Positions 13,096 through 22,700 of a stretch of DNA of 64,000 nt are shown piece by piece. The position numbers and the translations under genes are program-made. Numbering within the stretch: position 1 is the first letter of the stretch; every line of letters starts with the position of its first letter. The notes beneath the pieces were generated by a model. That model was not told the DNA's origin, did not search any database, and saw only the letters and a list, made by a program, of their open reading frames with translations. Source of the stretch: Incurvaria masculella (lineage: Eukaryota; Arthropoda; Insecta; Lepidoptera; Incurvariidae); assembly GCA_946894095.1 (NCBI GenBank), contig OX335660.1, forward strand, positions 14,265,001 through 14,329,000, given 5' to 3'.

Positions 13096-13470
13096 TCCCC
13101 GAGCGGCGGCGCGACACCCGGACGCGGCATTCATTCCGCTAAAAGGTTCCCGTTTCATAATAATTTCATGAAACGAGCTTTTTCAGGCCGGACCTCGGAG
13201 TTTACGACGCGCTCCATAAAAACCCGCCGCTAATACACTTAGCCTGAAACTGACGCGCCGGCCGGAGCGGCGCGCCGCGCGGGCGTGCGGGATGAGCTCG
13301 GCCGAAATCACGTAAAATGAAATTCGATTAAGCGGCGAGATCATCGGGCTCCGCTTAGTGCAGCTTCCTGATTCGTGCGGATGAATGTTTTGAAGACTTG
13401 CGGTATCCCGGCGGGCGATGCCGTGCTTGGCCGACCGAAAAACCGGTGTGTGGCTGTGCTGAGGGACCAA
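13096..13470. other. GC-rich island of unknown function
   Basis: A CpG-rich block (gcggcggcgcgacacccgg, ctgacgcgccggccggagcg, ggcgcgccgcgcgggcg) inside AT-rich DNA. A minus-strand frame of 95 codons crosses it, but its arginine-rich composition simply reflects GC content and I recognise no domain. It could be a decayed exon, an enhancer or promoter-like element, or transposon debris. Confidence 0.4.
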
Positions 13471-14539
13471 AGGTCATAAAAGTCCAATCCACCTCACCTC
13501 GCTATATCAGTGAGTTTGCGCAGAGCTTCTTTCTTCAAATATAGTTTGTAGATAACCAAGTCTAGTTTTTATGAAAGGCAACCGCCGGCAGACAGTTCCA
13601 TATCTTAGCAGAGTAGCAGAAACTATTCGTTCTTAAAAGCCAATGTCAACCACAAAAAAGTGCTCTGATTATGTGCGGCGGATGCCTCCGGCATAAATGA
13701 TGAAAGTGCCAAAGAGCAACGTCCATGACTATACCCGTAGAACCGACTTAGCGACTCTACAAACCGACTGCAGGCCAACGGTGAGTTATGATTTATCGAC
13801 GATATATCGTTTGACTAACCGGGATTTCAGACGTAACTCCAGGGCAACGAAGTGGTCCTGGCGATGCCGCCGTCACTTGTGACAAAAACGTGTCGGCCAA
13901 ACACGGTGCCGCACACTGAGAAACCATAAGTTTTCAAAACATTTATACGGAGGCAGCTTAAAACTAAAAACATAGTTGTCGACGAAGTTTAAAATCATCT
14001 TTTTTTGTAGACTTACTCACGTAAACAGCGCATAATAACGTGTGATAATTGTACGTAAATGTTTATGCGCAGTTTAAGCTATATATTTAGCTACTAGGTG
14101 TTCTCATAACCCCGCTTATGTCGATACACCGCATACGAGATGGTAAAAAGTCCACACATAAATCATCTACATTTCCGCCTAGTTCGATGCATTATTTTGA
14201 TCATTTTACCATACTCATATGCTGCTTAATTCTGTCTAATTATGTTTTTCGTTTTTCAAAATAAAATTCTCAACTCGCACACGCGTTCTCCGACTGCGGG
14301 CGAGTCGAATTACTTACCAAACAATGATTGCGTGAGACAATTACGCTGTTGGTGGCTGTACAGCATCAGCACACTGAACCACTAGGTGTTATTTTACCTG
14401 AAACAAAATAATTATCATTTTAAAATCCATACGTCTTGTGAGAAGATGAAACTTCCGCAGTTGTTGTACCTTTTCATACTTATTTTTCTGAGTTTCTGTT
14501 TCATAAAATACAAAACATTATTATCGATTTGATTTCAGT
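13471..14539. other. Non-coding stretch
   Basis: No convincing exon, repeat copy or RNA gene seen. Confidence 0.5.
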
Positions 14540-14702
14540 TTCTGGCGGCCGTGGACAGGAGAACGGAGTGTGGGAAGACCACCCTGGCGGGTGGGACGAC
14601 GTCATCAAGTACGTCGGCGGAAAGAGGTAGTTCCGTACCTGTGAGGGCCGGGGGGACTGGATTAAAATTGGAGAGGCGTATGTCCAGTGGACGCAAACAC
14701 GC
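14540..14702 (+). pseudogene. LINE ORF2 C-terminal remnant
   Basis: In the frame starting at 14541 the sequence reads through a segment with GGWDDVIKYVGGKR, an in-frame TAG, then ..FRTCEGRGDWIKIGEAYVQ, then a stop. The pattern W-DD-I/V-K-GK-W plus EAYVQ is common at the C-terminus of LINE reverse-transcriptase proteins in Lepidoptera (R1/RTE-like elements). It is short, has a stop, and is followed by a GACT microsatellite (about 14700-14719). An alternative reading as a host exon after a ttgatttcag acceptor is less likely because of the stop. Confidence 0.5.
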
Positions 14703-14720
14703 TGACTGACTGACTGACTG

Positions 14721-15404
14721 GTTAATCCCGCGATGATAGTTATTTTAATAGAGGCACGAGAATGGAGCGTCTCGTAAAACGAGACGTAACGTTCACTTGT
14801 GTCGTATGTCGCGGCGGCAGCGCAGCCACCAGGGGTACCATGGTAAATTACTCGCCTAGTGACCAGGCAAGTGAGTGAATAAATCTGTTGTTTAGTTCTA
14901 TTTCTTACCTAGCATGGTATCTTTAAAATTAACTAACTGGTAAACTTCAGTTGACTTAGCCCCGATTGCACGAAGAGACGGCTGCGTTAATCAATCACGT
15001 CACTGTTAGTGAACCGCATAGAGTTCCTTCCATACTGTTCATACAAAGTGACGTGTTTAATCATACGAATCCGATGATTTTGATTTTTTGTCGTTTCGTG
15101 CACTCGACCCTTGGAGGACTCGTCGCGACGCTAACTGCCAAAGGCGTTTGACAGTTAGCATGGTACGAAATGCAACTAAACGTCAAATTGTATCACTCAC
15201 TTGCCTCTTCACGTGGCAAGTTAATTTACTATGGTAAACCTCCAGATGCGCCAGCCTATCTAATCTACGCCAGCACACGTAACGATAAGCTCGTCCAGAA
15301 ATACCCGCCGCCGTGTGAAAATGTGTGGAAAACTTCAATCCAAGGTGCACAAGAGATTTTCAATGAACGGATGTTATCTTCGAAGAAACTTTTTCTTATG
15401 CAAC
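14721..15404. other. Non-coding stretch
   Basis: No domain-bearing frame. A short hairpin gctaactg...cagttagc lies near 15130-15158. Confidence 0.5.
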
Positions 15405-15715
15405 CTGACATGGATAGCTAATACCACACAACTACCGATATGAATTTAGCCCAATACACCACAATCCCGAAGGAATTAGGTGCTATGCCAATACCTTCCT
15501 TTTATGAGCACGGCTACATTGAACTGGATGGAAAACACGGACAATTTTGACTTGTCGCTTCGACCATCTTTTCAACCAATGCGATTCAAATACCACCCAA
15601 CTCAGTAAGAGAAAGAAAGTGTTGCACGAACGGGGTGAGGATTTGAACCCAGACCTCTGGTATGTTCGGCAAGTCCCCGCACCACTAGGATACGACCCGC
15701 TCTTGAAACTAGATT
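15405..15715 (-). mobile_element. tRNA-derived SINE, most complete copy
   Basis: Read on the minus strand it starts near 15715 with a tRNA-like head containing a pol III A box (tagtggtgcgg, 15677-15687) and a B box (gggttcaaatcc, 15639-15650), about 27 bp apart. A unique body follows (cttcgacc / attgtccgtgttttccat equivalents, ccagttcaatgtagccgtg) and the tail ends with ctatccatgtc at about 15405. No protein is encoded; movement would depend on a LINE. At least ten pieces of the family lie in this window in both orientations. Age: the promoter boxes still match consensus, but body copies differ at many sites. Confidence 0.85.
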
Positions 15716-15839
15716 GAGCGTCATATAATCTTGGGTACCATCGAAAAAAGCAAAAAAGGGACCCTAATGGTATGGCTCTGGTGTCTGTCGGTCACACGCG
15801 TTTTGTCCCGAATTACTCTCCTATTACCGATTGTGTAAA

Positions 15840-16018
15840 AATTGCATTCTGTACACCAACAAATTTCTTTTGCTCAAAACGTCATACTTTTTGAGAAAAG
15901 GCTAGATTTCTCAAGGGGAAATTTTGTAAGAAATTGCGAAATAGGTTCAGCGGTTTCAAAGCGTAACAGTCAGACTGACGAAGTTACATTCGCATTTATA
16001 ATATTATTAGTATGGATA
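15840..16018 (-). mobile_element. Helitron-like non-autonomous element, 5' part
   Basis: The minus strand reads tccatactaataatattata, aatgcgaatgtaacttcgtc, gctttgaaaccgctgaacc, the usual opening of lepidopteran non-autonomous Helitrons. The same block occurs at 43860-43889. The matching 3' hairpin end is not visible, so the copy is partial; the boundary at about 15840 is uncertain. Confidence 0.6.
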
Positions 16019-16070
16019 TGGGTAGGTAGTTTCGTCTTTTGTTGAAACAAATCGTTACGTGCGTTTCGGT

Positions 16071-16444
16071 TTTTTAACCGACTTCAAAAAAAAGGGGAGG
16101 TTATCAATTCGTCTGTATGTTCTTTTTTTTTGTTTTTTTTTTTATGTCGGTTACCTCATATTTTTTGCCTGGGTGAACCGATTTTAATGATTATTTTTTT
16201 AAATGAAAGCTAGTGCTTCCCAAGTGGCCCCATTTTAATTCGGTTAAGTTCTGAAAATGATATCCATGAGAAAATCATATAAGTCTTAAATTTGTATTAA
16301 GATGTGCACGACAAATGGACGAATAACTCAATATAACGCCAACCGATTTCGGTGATTATTTTGTTATTGGAAAGGACGTGTACAAATTAGTAAGTGAATT
16401 TCAGATTCACTAAAAATAAACGAATAAAAAAATAACAAAAAAAA
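16071..16444 (+). repeat. Dispersed 'AACCGACTTCAAA' repeat, left unit
   Basis: Begins ttttttaaccgacttcaaaa followed by ggaggttatcaattcgtctg and ggtgaaccgattttaatga, a layout I recognise as a common lepidopteran dispersed repeat. The same aaccgacttcaaa motif starts the hairpin arm at 16445, so the two abut as a direct repeat. No coding capacity. Confidence 0.6.
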
Positions 16445-16666
16445 AACCGACTTCAAAGAAAAAGCACTAAAAAGTAAAAAATAATTTCCATTTTTGTAGT
16501 TACGATTTTTGTTATTTTTTGGGTCGGTGTCAGCCAAGGTCGCCAAGGTTCTTTTGATTGGCGCAGCGCGTGCCCGGCTGACGCCGACTCAAAAAATAAC
16601 AAAAATCGTAACTACAAAAATGGAAATTATTTTTTACTTTTTAGTGCTTTTTCTTTGAAGTCGGTT
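16445..16666. repeat. Long hairpin: 77-bp perfect inverted repeat, 91 bp with 2 mismatches
   Basis: 16445-16521 and 16590-16666 are exact reverse complements over 77 bp (outer ends aaccgacttcaaag / ctttgaagtcggtt). Pairing continues inward over 16522-16535 / 16576-16589 with 12 of 14 matches, leaving a loop of about 40 nt. The outer end is the AACCGACTTCAAA repeat motif. A transcript would form a ~91-bp duplex. Whether it is transcribed cannot be judged from sequence. Confidence 0.92.
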
Positions 16667-17520
16667 ATTTTTTTTGTTAACTTTTTTTGGAACGCATTTG
16701 TTGTTATATTAGAACATCAACATTTCATTACTAAACGCTCAATGTTCCTCGGTTATCGGGTTTATAGGCGTAATGGTCCGCAATGAAGAATGAATGGCGC
16801 GCTACAGAGCTGGAGAGGAATTCCGTAACTTTCGTTTCGCATCGGCAACGTTGACGTTCGTCTTTGTGTCCGCGCTGCCTGTGACTAACATATGGACGAA
16901 ACATAGAAAGTGTATACCATCAAGTATCAAGTACACAAGGTATGCGCGCGTTAGACTTTTGAAACGAATAACCCTCCTTTTAGAGCATTCGGGCAAAAAT
17001 AAAAAAGTTTGAGGTGTATTCTTTTAAGTTAGCCAACAAACAAAGGACATTGGCCAAAAATAGTTACTGGCCAGAAACCAAACCTATGGTAATCGATTAA
17101 TGTAAATTACTATTATTATATAAAAATATTTAAAAAAAAAATGGGGTTCCCGAGTTATAGGGCATCAAAGTTGTGTGAAAGCCTTATATAATTTAATAAT
17201 TCATGATCATTAAATACAAACAAATGAACACATTTTAAACATAAATTTCAAAATACTTGGGGTTGATTTAGATATTTTAAATGGTCAGAGATGCCTCGCA
17301 GTATTAACTATTATATTACCGTATGTCAAGGTCTACACATGAGTATATGTTTTATGCATGGCCGCCCCGGGTCATGGCTTCATACTTTGGGTCCAACTCC
17401 TTTGAACTATTCATTCGAATCGTTCAAAGATATTTTGCCGATCATTGGCGTATTTTTTATGGAACTGGTAATGGATGACTTATATCACACCTACTGTCAT
17501 TACATGAGCCCAACAGAGCT
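16667..17520. other. Non-coding stretch
   Basis: A 103-codon frame begins at 17291 but runs into a SINE fragment and shows no recognisable domain, so I do not call it a gene. No other feature seen. Confidence 0.45.
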
Positions 17521-17695
17521 GGAAACCAGGCGCCATGCCAGGACCGTCCTTATATTGCACGGCTGCATTAAACTGAGTGTAAAAACGGTAAATTTTCATT
17601 GACGCTTCGACATTGTTCTTCGAATGCGATGATACCAACCCGGGTGGGATTAACCCTACCAGCTAGTAAGTAAGGAAAGGGTCACATGGGAACAG
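17521..17695 (-). mobile_element. SINE fragment
   Basis: gccaggaccgtccttatatt, gcacggctgcattaaactg, cttcgacattgttcttcgaa and aatgcgatgataccaaccc align to the SINE body at 15405-15715 in the same orientation. Both ends are missing. Confidence 0.7.
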
Positions 17696-17847
17696 AACCA
17701 ATGATAAAATTACATAGCCGTAGAACAGTCAACATTTTCTTCTGTCATTCGGTAAACTGCTGGTATCTGAATCCCGATCAATTTATCCATCGATTTTATT
17801 AATTTTATTATTTGAATAATTAATACCATTTGATACAACTGTATTCG

Positions 17848-18143
17848 TTTTTAGGGTTCCATACCCAAAGGGTGAAAATGGAACCCTATTAGGCTCCGCT
17901 GTCCGTCCGTCCGTCCGTCCGTCTGTCACAGGGCTGTATCTCATCAACCGTAATAGGTAGGCAGCTGAAATGTTCACAGAGTGTGTATTTATTTTGCCGC
18001 TATAACAACAAATAGGTAGAATTTTAAAATAATCATAATTAAATGGGATTCCCATACAAAGAACGTGTTTTTTTGTGTTAAATCTTGTACGATTGTACGG
18101 AACCCTTCGCGTGCGAGTCCGACTCGCACTTGGCCGGTTTTTT
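17848..18143 (-). repeat. GACG-microsatellite interspersed repeat, copy 3
   Basis: Reverse orientation: starts ttttagggttccatacccaa and ends cgagtccgactcgcacttgg followed by ccggtttttt. Contains a short GTCC array (about 17901-17927), the complement of GACG. All family blocks are present, so it is a full copy with a short array. Confidence 0.9.
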
Positions 18144-18361
18144 AATACACTTTCTCTTTCACATCCATATACAGCGAGCAGCTCAGCACCAAAACGATAA
18201 AACGATAGTTACTGAATGTCTCCCCTAAAGTTCGTTGGCTTTTAAGAGACGGGTCAGCTGTCATCGTTGGTTATTAAAGAGTGTTTACATTCCGTTTACG
18301 TCATCCGTAACATATACGACGTGTCTCGGGATAGGCTACACAGATACTTCGGGAATATGAA

Positions 18362-18636
18362 GTAGGTACTCATTTATGTTTGTTCAGATTTTCACTGTTG
18401 TTCGACATGTTTTTTTACGTTTACGGATAAACAGTCGGCTGAACCTACCCACAGCTACAATCTGCGCAGCCGACGACCTGCAGTTGACATCTGCCTGGAC
18501 GAAGCATCAGAGGTCCTCCAGGTGGCGTCACGAATCCTGATGATGTCCACAGCGTGGTGGACGAAACGTCGAGCTAAGTAAGTAAGCTGAACACTGTTTA
18601 TCCGTAAACGTAAAATAACATAGGTAGGTACTCATT
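18362..18636 (+). repeat. Foldback repeat flanked by a 13-bp direct repeat, with a hammerhead-like motif
   Basis: GTAGGTACTCATT occurs exactly at 18362-18374 and 18624-18636, as expected for a target duplication around a 249-bp insertion. Inside, tacgtttacggataaacag (about 18417-18435) and ctgtttatccgtaaacgta (about 18594-18612) form an inverted repeat. The interior has CTGATGA (18537-18543), a 6-bp stem GTCCAC/GTGGAC and GAAAC (18563-18567), resembling a hammerhead ribozyme core. One extra U lies between the first block and the stem, and I find no convincing stem I. The element class is unknown. Confidence 0.6.
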
Positions 18637-19004
18637 ATTGGGAGAAAAATACTTGTAAAAAATCTAAATTCCGATGGTCTTTTTTCACCGTCCCCAATTA
18701 AAAATGTGACCTTAACAGCATTTTCGATTTTTCCTTATATTCCTTAAATATTTACCTCTGACGGCTACATCTAGTACATTTGAAAATTTGCTAATCTTAA
18801 TGCTAATTTGTCGAGAAGCGCTCTATTTATGCGATAGTCGAAAATATTAACGCCCCTGACAGGGTTGCACTAACATTTATAAAAACATATTAAGAAAATA
18901 CACATATTATAGGATTCTTTAGTAATATCCTGGGGATTCATTGTTGAATTCGTAAACTTCTGAAAATATTACTACTGAATTATGCATTTTTTTTTTTATG
19001 TGAC
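18637..19004. other. AT-rich non-coding stretch
   Basis: No coding region or repeat copy recognised. Confidence 0.5.
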
Positions 19005-19215
19005 TGGACATGGATAGCTAATACCACACATTCTGTCATGGTATTAGCCCAACACACCACATAGGAACTAGGTGCCATGCCAGGACCTTCCTTATATTGC
19101 ACGGGTACATTGAACTGGATGGAAAACACGGACATTTTTTCATTGCCGCTTCGACCATCGTTCATCCAATGCGATGGTACCAACCCGTTCGGGATATTTC
19201 TAACTACCATATGTT
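19005..19215 (-). mobile_element. SINE fragment (3' two-thirds)
   Basis: gactggacatggatagctaa, gtattagcccaacacaccac, ttgaactggatggaaaacac and cgcttcgaccatcgttcatc match the SINE body and tail at 15405-15715. The promoter-bearing head is missing. Confidence 0.8.
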
Positions 19216-19370
19216 TCATACAGTAAATCCAGCCACCAACCTGTTAAGATTAATTCATAAGAGTTAGAAAAAAATTACGATTGCTTCAAATCTAATCTGG
19301 CCTCTGGGAACCTTTGTTTTTCTTCACCCAAAAAAATTACAAGCATTAAAATGCACCGCCCACTACTTAA

Positions 19371-19911
19371 GGTGGCCCATCCCGCTCATCTCCCCATAGA
19401 AAAGGGGAAAGAAGATCACGCCCATATTTCTTGTCAGAGATCCAAAATTTTGCTCAAAATAGCTTTATTTGATCGAACTAGATGTCTGATGACCATTGGA
19501 TTTGTAAAATTGTGTTTGGTTTCTAAGTTATAAGGTCCGAAAGTTCGAATTTTTCGCGCGTTTTATACAATAACTTCGGAGGTGGATTACGCAATGATAA
19601 AGTAATAATATCTTAAAAAGATTAGTCATCAGACATAGCTTATTCAATGAAGATTTATAATCTATTGGGTTTCTGTTAAATTTTGGACTACAGCGGTCGT
19701 GGTTTCCTTTAAGCTATAAGTCGTTTTGTAATTAAAATGTTCGTAAATCTTACCAAATCGTACACTATGCACACTGTCTTTTTGTGGACATGTTGCATCT
19801 TCCTCATCACGGAGCCTGTCTTTTTCTTTGAAACATAGAAGGTCCCAGAGCGCGACAGCACGGTTTTGTACCGTGCCCGCGAATGAGTTAGTCCCGCCGG
19901 GTTGGGCCACC
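19371..19911 (+). mobile_element. 541-bp MITE with GGTGGCCC termini, TTAA target duplication, copy 1
   Basis: Terminal inverted repeats ggtggcccatcccgc / gcc gggttgggccacc are flanked by TTAA at 19367-19370 and 19912-19915. TTAA duplication is typical of piggyBac-type elements, but the GGTGGCCC terminus is not the classical piggyBac end, so the superfamily is open. The interior has conserved blocks (ggggaaagaagatcacgccc, agctttatttgatcgaacta, gactacagcggtcgtggttt, gtggacatgttgcatcttcc) shared with 24128-24553 and 56716-57257. Frames inside it carry no transposase motif. Confidence 0.88.
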
Positions 19912-20277
19912 TTAAATGCAATAAGGCGCATGTTTACATTACCATAGATCGTACTCTCGTCGCGTGTGGCGTGACGATACGGGAGTGCAAGTGTTTACAC
20001 TTAGCCGCTCGCGGTAGCAGCATGTTTACAGACAGCACCATACGCGGCACTCATTGCCTTTACGATCCCTGCCACCGTTTGATAATTAATTACTTTTATT
20101 ACTTACAAGCTACTAGCAATTAGGTCAAGATACATATAACTATATCTATGGTTGAACAACCGAGAGTAATGTTGTAATATATAGTCGTTCGGAAACGACA
20201 TTCATGACTGGATTCAATGATGAGTGATCAGCGAATAAAACGCTGGAGAGACATTCACGGAATTTTCGCAAACTCTC

Positions 20278-20396
20278 GTCCGTTTGTCACAGGGCTGTAG
20301 TAATAGGTAGGCAGCTATTTTCACAGTGTAATTTTGACGCTATAACAACAAATAGGTAAAATAAAAAAAATATACAAATTAAATGGGGGAGGGGGG
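20278..20396 (-). repeat. GACG-type repeat, truncated copy 4
   Basis: gtcacagggctgtagtaatag, gtaggcagctattttcacag and gctataacaacaaataggta match the central part of the family in reverse orientation. Both ends and the array are lost. It abuts the small MITE at 20399. Confidence 0.75.
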
Positions 20397-20398
20397 TA

Positions 20399-20540
20399 CA
20401 GTCGTTTCGTCTGAAATCTATACACCGGAAATAGAGACAAATTTGAGGTCTCTTTCTGACATGCTGACGTCAACCATAGAGTAAAAGGGACTTAGGAATT
20501 CCTTCTCTTTCCAGTGTATACATTTGATAGGAAACGACTG
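20399..20540. mobile_element. 142-bp Tc1/mariner-type MITE
   Basis: Left end cagtcgtttcgtctgaaatc and the reverse complement of the right end cagtcgtttcctatcaaatg form imperfect ~30-bp terminal inverted repeats (both continue into tatacac). TA dinucleotides flank both sides (20397-20398, 20541-20542). No coding capacity. Confidence 0.75.
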
Positions 20541-20543
20541 TAC

Positions 20544-20959
20544 ACAAAACAGATAAAGAAGTACCTACAACCACGCGAGACAAATATCTCGCCTCTTACG
20601 TCATGCCGGGAATAAATGAAGTGGGACCAATTGTATTATTTTCAAGTGCCTGAAACTACGCAGCACACGTAAAACTATATTTCCGTTTTCGAAACACTTG
20701 ATACAACTTTTCAACATGGACCTGTATGAACTACTAAGTAAATAATTATTGTTTGCTATTTTCTATGCAAGCCGTCGCGCCGTGCGAAATGAGAACATCA
20801 CCGGCGGCGTGTCTCTCCCGGTTCGCAATAGCTCACGGAATATCATTTGTAGAGGAGACAACACATTAACATATGACATATAAGTCTTTCCACCTCGCAC
20901 CGCGCCTAGCTGCCGCTCTTGTAGGACACCCCCCCGGCTTCGATTCTTCTCGTGTTTTA
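20544..20959. other. Non-coding stretch
   Basis: A 150-codon minus-strand frame covers 20763-21215, but it overlaps a known repeat at its upstream side, has no domain and low-complexity arginine/proline content, so I treat it as chance. Confidence 0.45.
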
Positions 20960-21075
20960 AAAAAACCTGGCGTACGCCAAGCCCTGACGTTAGAGGTGCC
21001 CGGCCTTCGAACTTTCGCGGGTCCTGCGAACACCATGCCGGCCGGCTAGACGCTTCTTGAAACAATGTTCGAAGG
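20960..21075 (-). repeat. LINE-tail repeat 'X', copy 1
   Basis: Read on the minus strand: ggccggcatggtgttcgcag, acccgcgaaagttcgaagg, gtcagggcttggcgtacgcc, then a poly-T/A-rich end. The same block lies at 25530-25636 and 43436-43555; at 43 kb it directly follows LINE coding sequence, which suggests X is the 3' end of that LINE family. Confidence 0.65.
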
Positions 21076-22138
21076 ACCCCAGGTTGAACTCGGGGGAAAG
21101 ACAAGATAATATCATTCCGTTTCCCCTGAGGGGTAGGCAGAGATGGTTGAACGTCACGCGGTACTATCACAGCATACTTCTCTCGCTTCTTCAACGGATG
21201 CATCTCTTCATACATGCTCTTCGATTACGGGTGCCAAGAGTTTGACCTTTCCGAAGCACGTGACCTATCTGATCATGGTAAGTTCTTGCTCATCCACCCA
21301 AATCCGCTCTCTAAATTTGCTTTGTTATTCTTCCATCACTCAATCGTTATACCAAATTATTACCAAACGAGTATGTGGCGTTAGACATTAAGTTAATGAA
21401 CATGACGACAACAACAGAACATTTAAAATATAATAAAAAAGAAAAGCATTCTTATTATTTTATATCTAGAATCAAGCTTCTTACTTTGCAATGAGTAAAA
21501 ATATGATCACTACATTTTTATTAAATGTTATATGTTAATATAATTTTAATTTGAACATAAAGAAATGGTACTTCAGCTATGAAAACACATGTCTAGTAAT
21601 TTGAAACGAATAGCGTTTGGTGATGTACCTGATATAGATGCATTTGTCAAATAAGTTTAACTAGAAACTTTCAAACTGGTGCCAAATACTTGGGCTGTCC
21701 CATTTTTACCCGACTTTTGCGTTGCAGCATTTAAGCACAATTTTTTTTCAGTGTTTATTGTAGGCGTCATACAAAAGTTATGTATGACAGTATGTCGTGG
21801 TTACGCCGAAACCCCAAAATGGTACTCACTGTTTCACCGACTCTCTCCGTCGATCGAAGGTTCAAGCCGTGACGATGTCGAATTTCCATTTATACACAGC
21901 ACGATCTAGCGAGGAATAAAATGCGGGCCTAAACCTGATAAATAAACATTTACCTTCACGTCTGCAACCCCCCCGCGCAAGACACCTCGCCTCGAATTAC
22001 CATAATCGCTCTCGGCGAAGTATTCATAGCTGGAAACGTCTATTCTAGAACTGCAGCAATGAGAATGAGCTTGGTAAGCCAAGCGCTTCATGAACTTAAT
22101 ATCGAAGCTGTGTGCTGGTGAGATGTGTGGGTTCTGCC
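21076..22138. other. Non-coding stretch
   Basis: cccctgaggggtaggcagag at about 21124-21143 resembles tcccaagagggataggcaga near 61888, a short dispersed motif. No coding sequence recognised. Confidence 0.45.
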
Positions 22139-22370
22139 GTAAAAACCGGCCAAGTGCGAGTCGGGCTCGCACACGAAGGGTTCCGTACCATCGTACAAGA
22201 TTTAACACAAACAATCTCATTTGTTGCACGCCCCCCCCTTTAATTGTTATCTTTTTAACATTACCTACAGCTAGCTTAAGGTTCATGAGATACAGCCCTG
22301 TGACAGACTGAAGGACGGACGGACGACTAGCCGACTAAGGGATTCATCGTTTCTGGTACGGATTCACCGT
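22139..22370 (+). repeat. GACG-type repeat, copy 5, decayed
   Basis: Intact head (aaaaaccggccaagtgcgag, ggttccgtaccatcgtacaa), shortened middle, a very short array (gaaggacggacggacg) and a degraded end (ggattcatcgtttctggtac). An older copy than those at 10.5 and 57.5 kb. Confidence 0.8.
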
Positions 22371-22374
22371 TATA

Positions 22375-22565
22375 CTATCCTCTTCCTTACTCAGGTAGGG
22401 TTAATTCCGTCCGGGTGTGTAACATTGCATTTAATGAACTATGGTCGAAGCGGCAATGAAAATTGTCCATGTTTTCCATTCAGTTCAATTTAGCCGTGCA
22501 ATATAAGGAGGGTCCTGGTATTGCACCTACTTTCCATGAGGTGAGTTGGGCTTATATCATATGAG
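22375..22565 (+). mobile_element. SINE fragment
   Basis: tggtcgaagcggcaatgaaa, attgtccatgttttccattc, agttcaatttagccgtgcaa and ggtcctggtattgcacctac match the SINE body in plus orientation. A Helitron 3' end (22569) abuts its right side. Confidence 0.75.
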
Positions 22566-22568
22566 GTA

Positions 22569-22700
22569 CTAGCTGCGGTACCCGGCTCCGCTCGGGTTAG
22601 TGTCGGGTTGAATTATTTCATGGATAAAAAGTAGCACAAAGGCCTAATCCAAAGCGCTGATCCAGGACAATGTTTTAAACATGTATGAAACATCCAATCA
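22569..22700 (-). mobile_element. Helitron-like 3' end
   Basis: On the minus strand the sequence ends cccgagcggagccgggtacc, gcagctag at 22569, i.e. a short GC hairpin (cccg...cggg) followed by CTAG, and the next base on that strand is T. This fits Helitron termination and A|T insertion. The element's other end is unclear; about 22700 is a soft limit. Confidence 0.65.

Noticed and set aside
14541..14640. Host exon after a ttgatttcag acceptor
   Set aside because: The reading with recognisable motifs is LINE-like and contains a stop; no donor site or adjoining exon found.
15639..15687. Possible tRNA gene
   Set aside because: The A and B boxes belong to a SINE head; no acceptor stem or cloverleaf can be drawn around them.
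17291..17602. 103-codon frame
   Set aside because: No recognisable domain and its 3' part is a SINE fragment.
20763..21215. 150-codon minus-strand frame as a possible gene
   Set aside because: No domain, overlaps the dispersed X repeat, composition driven by GC-rich repeat sequence.
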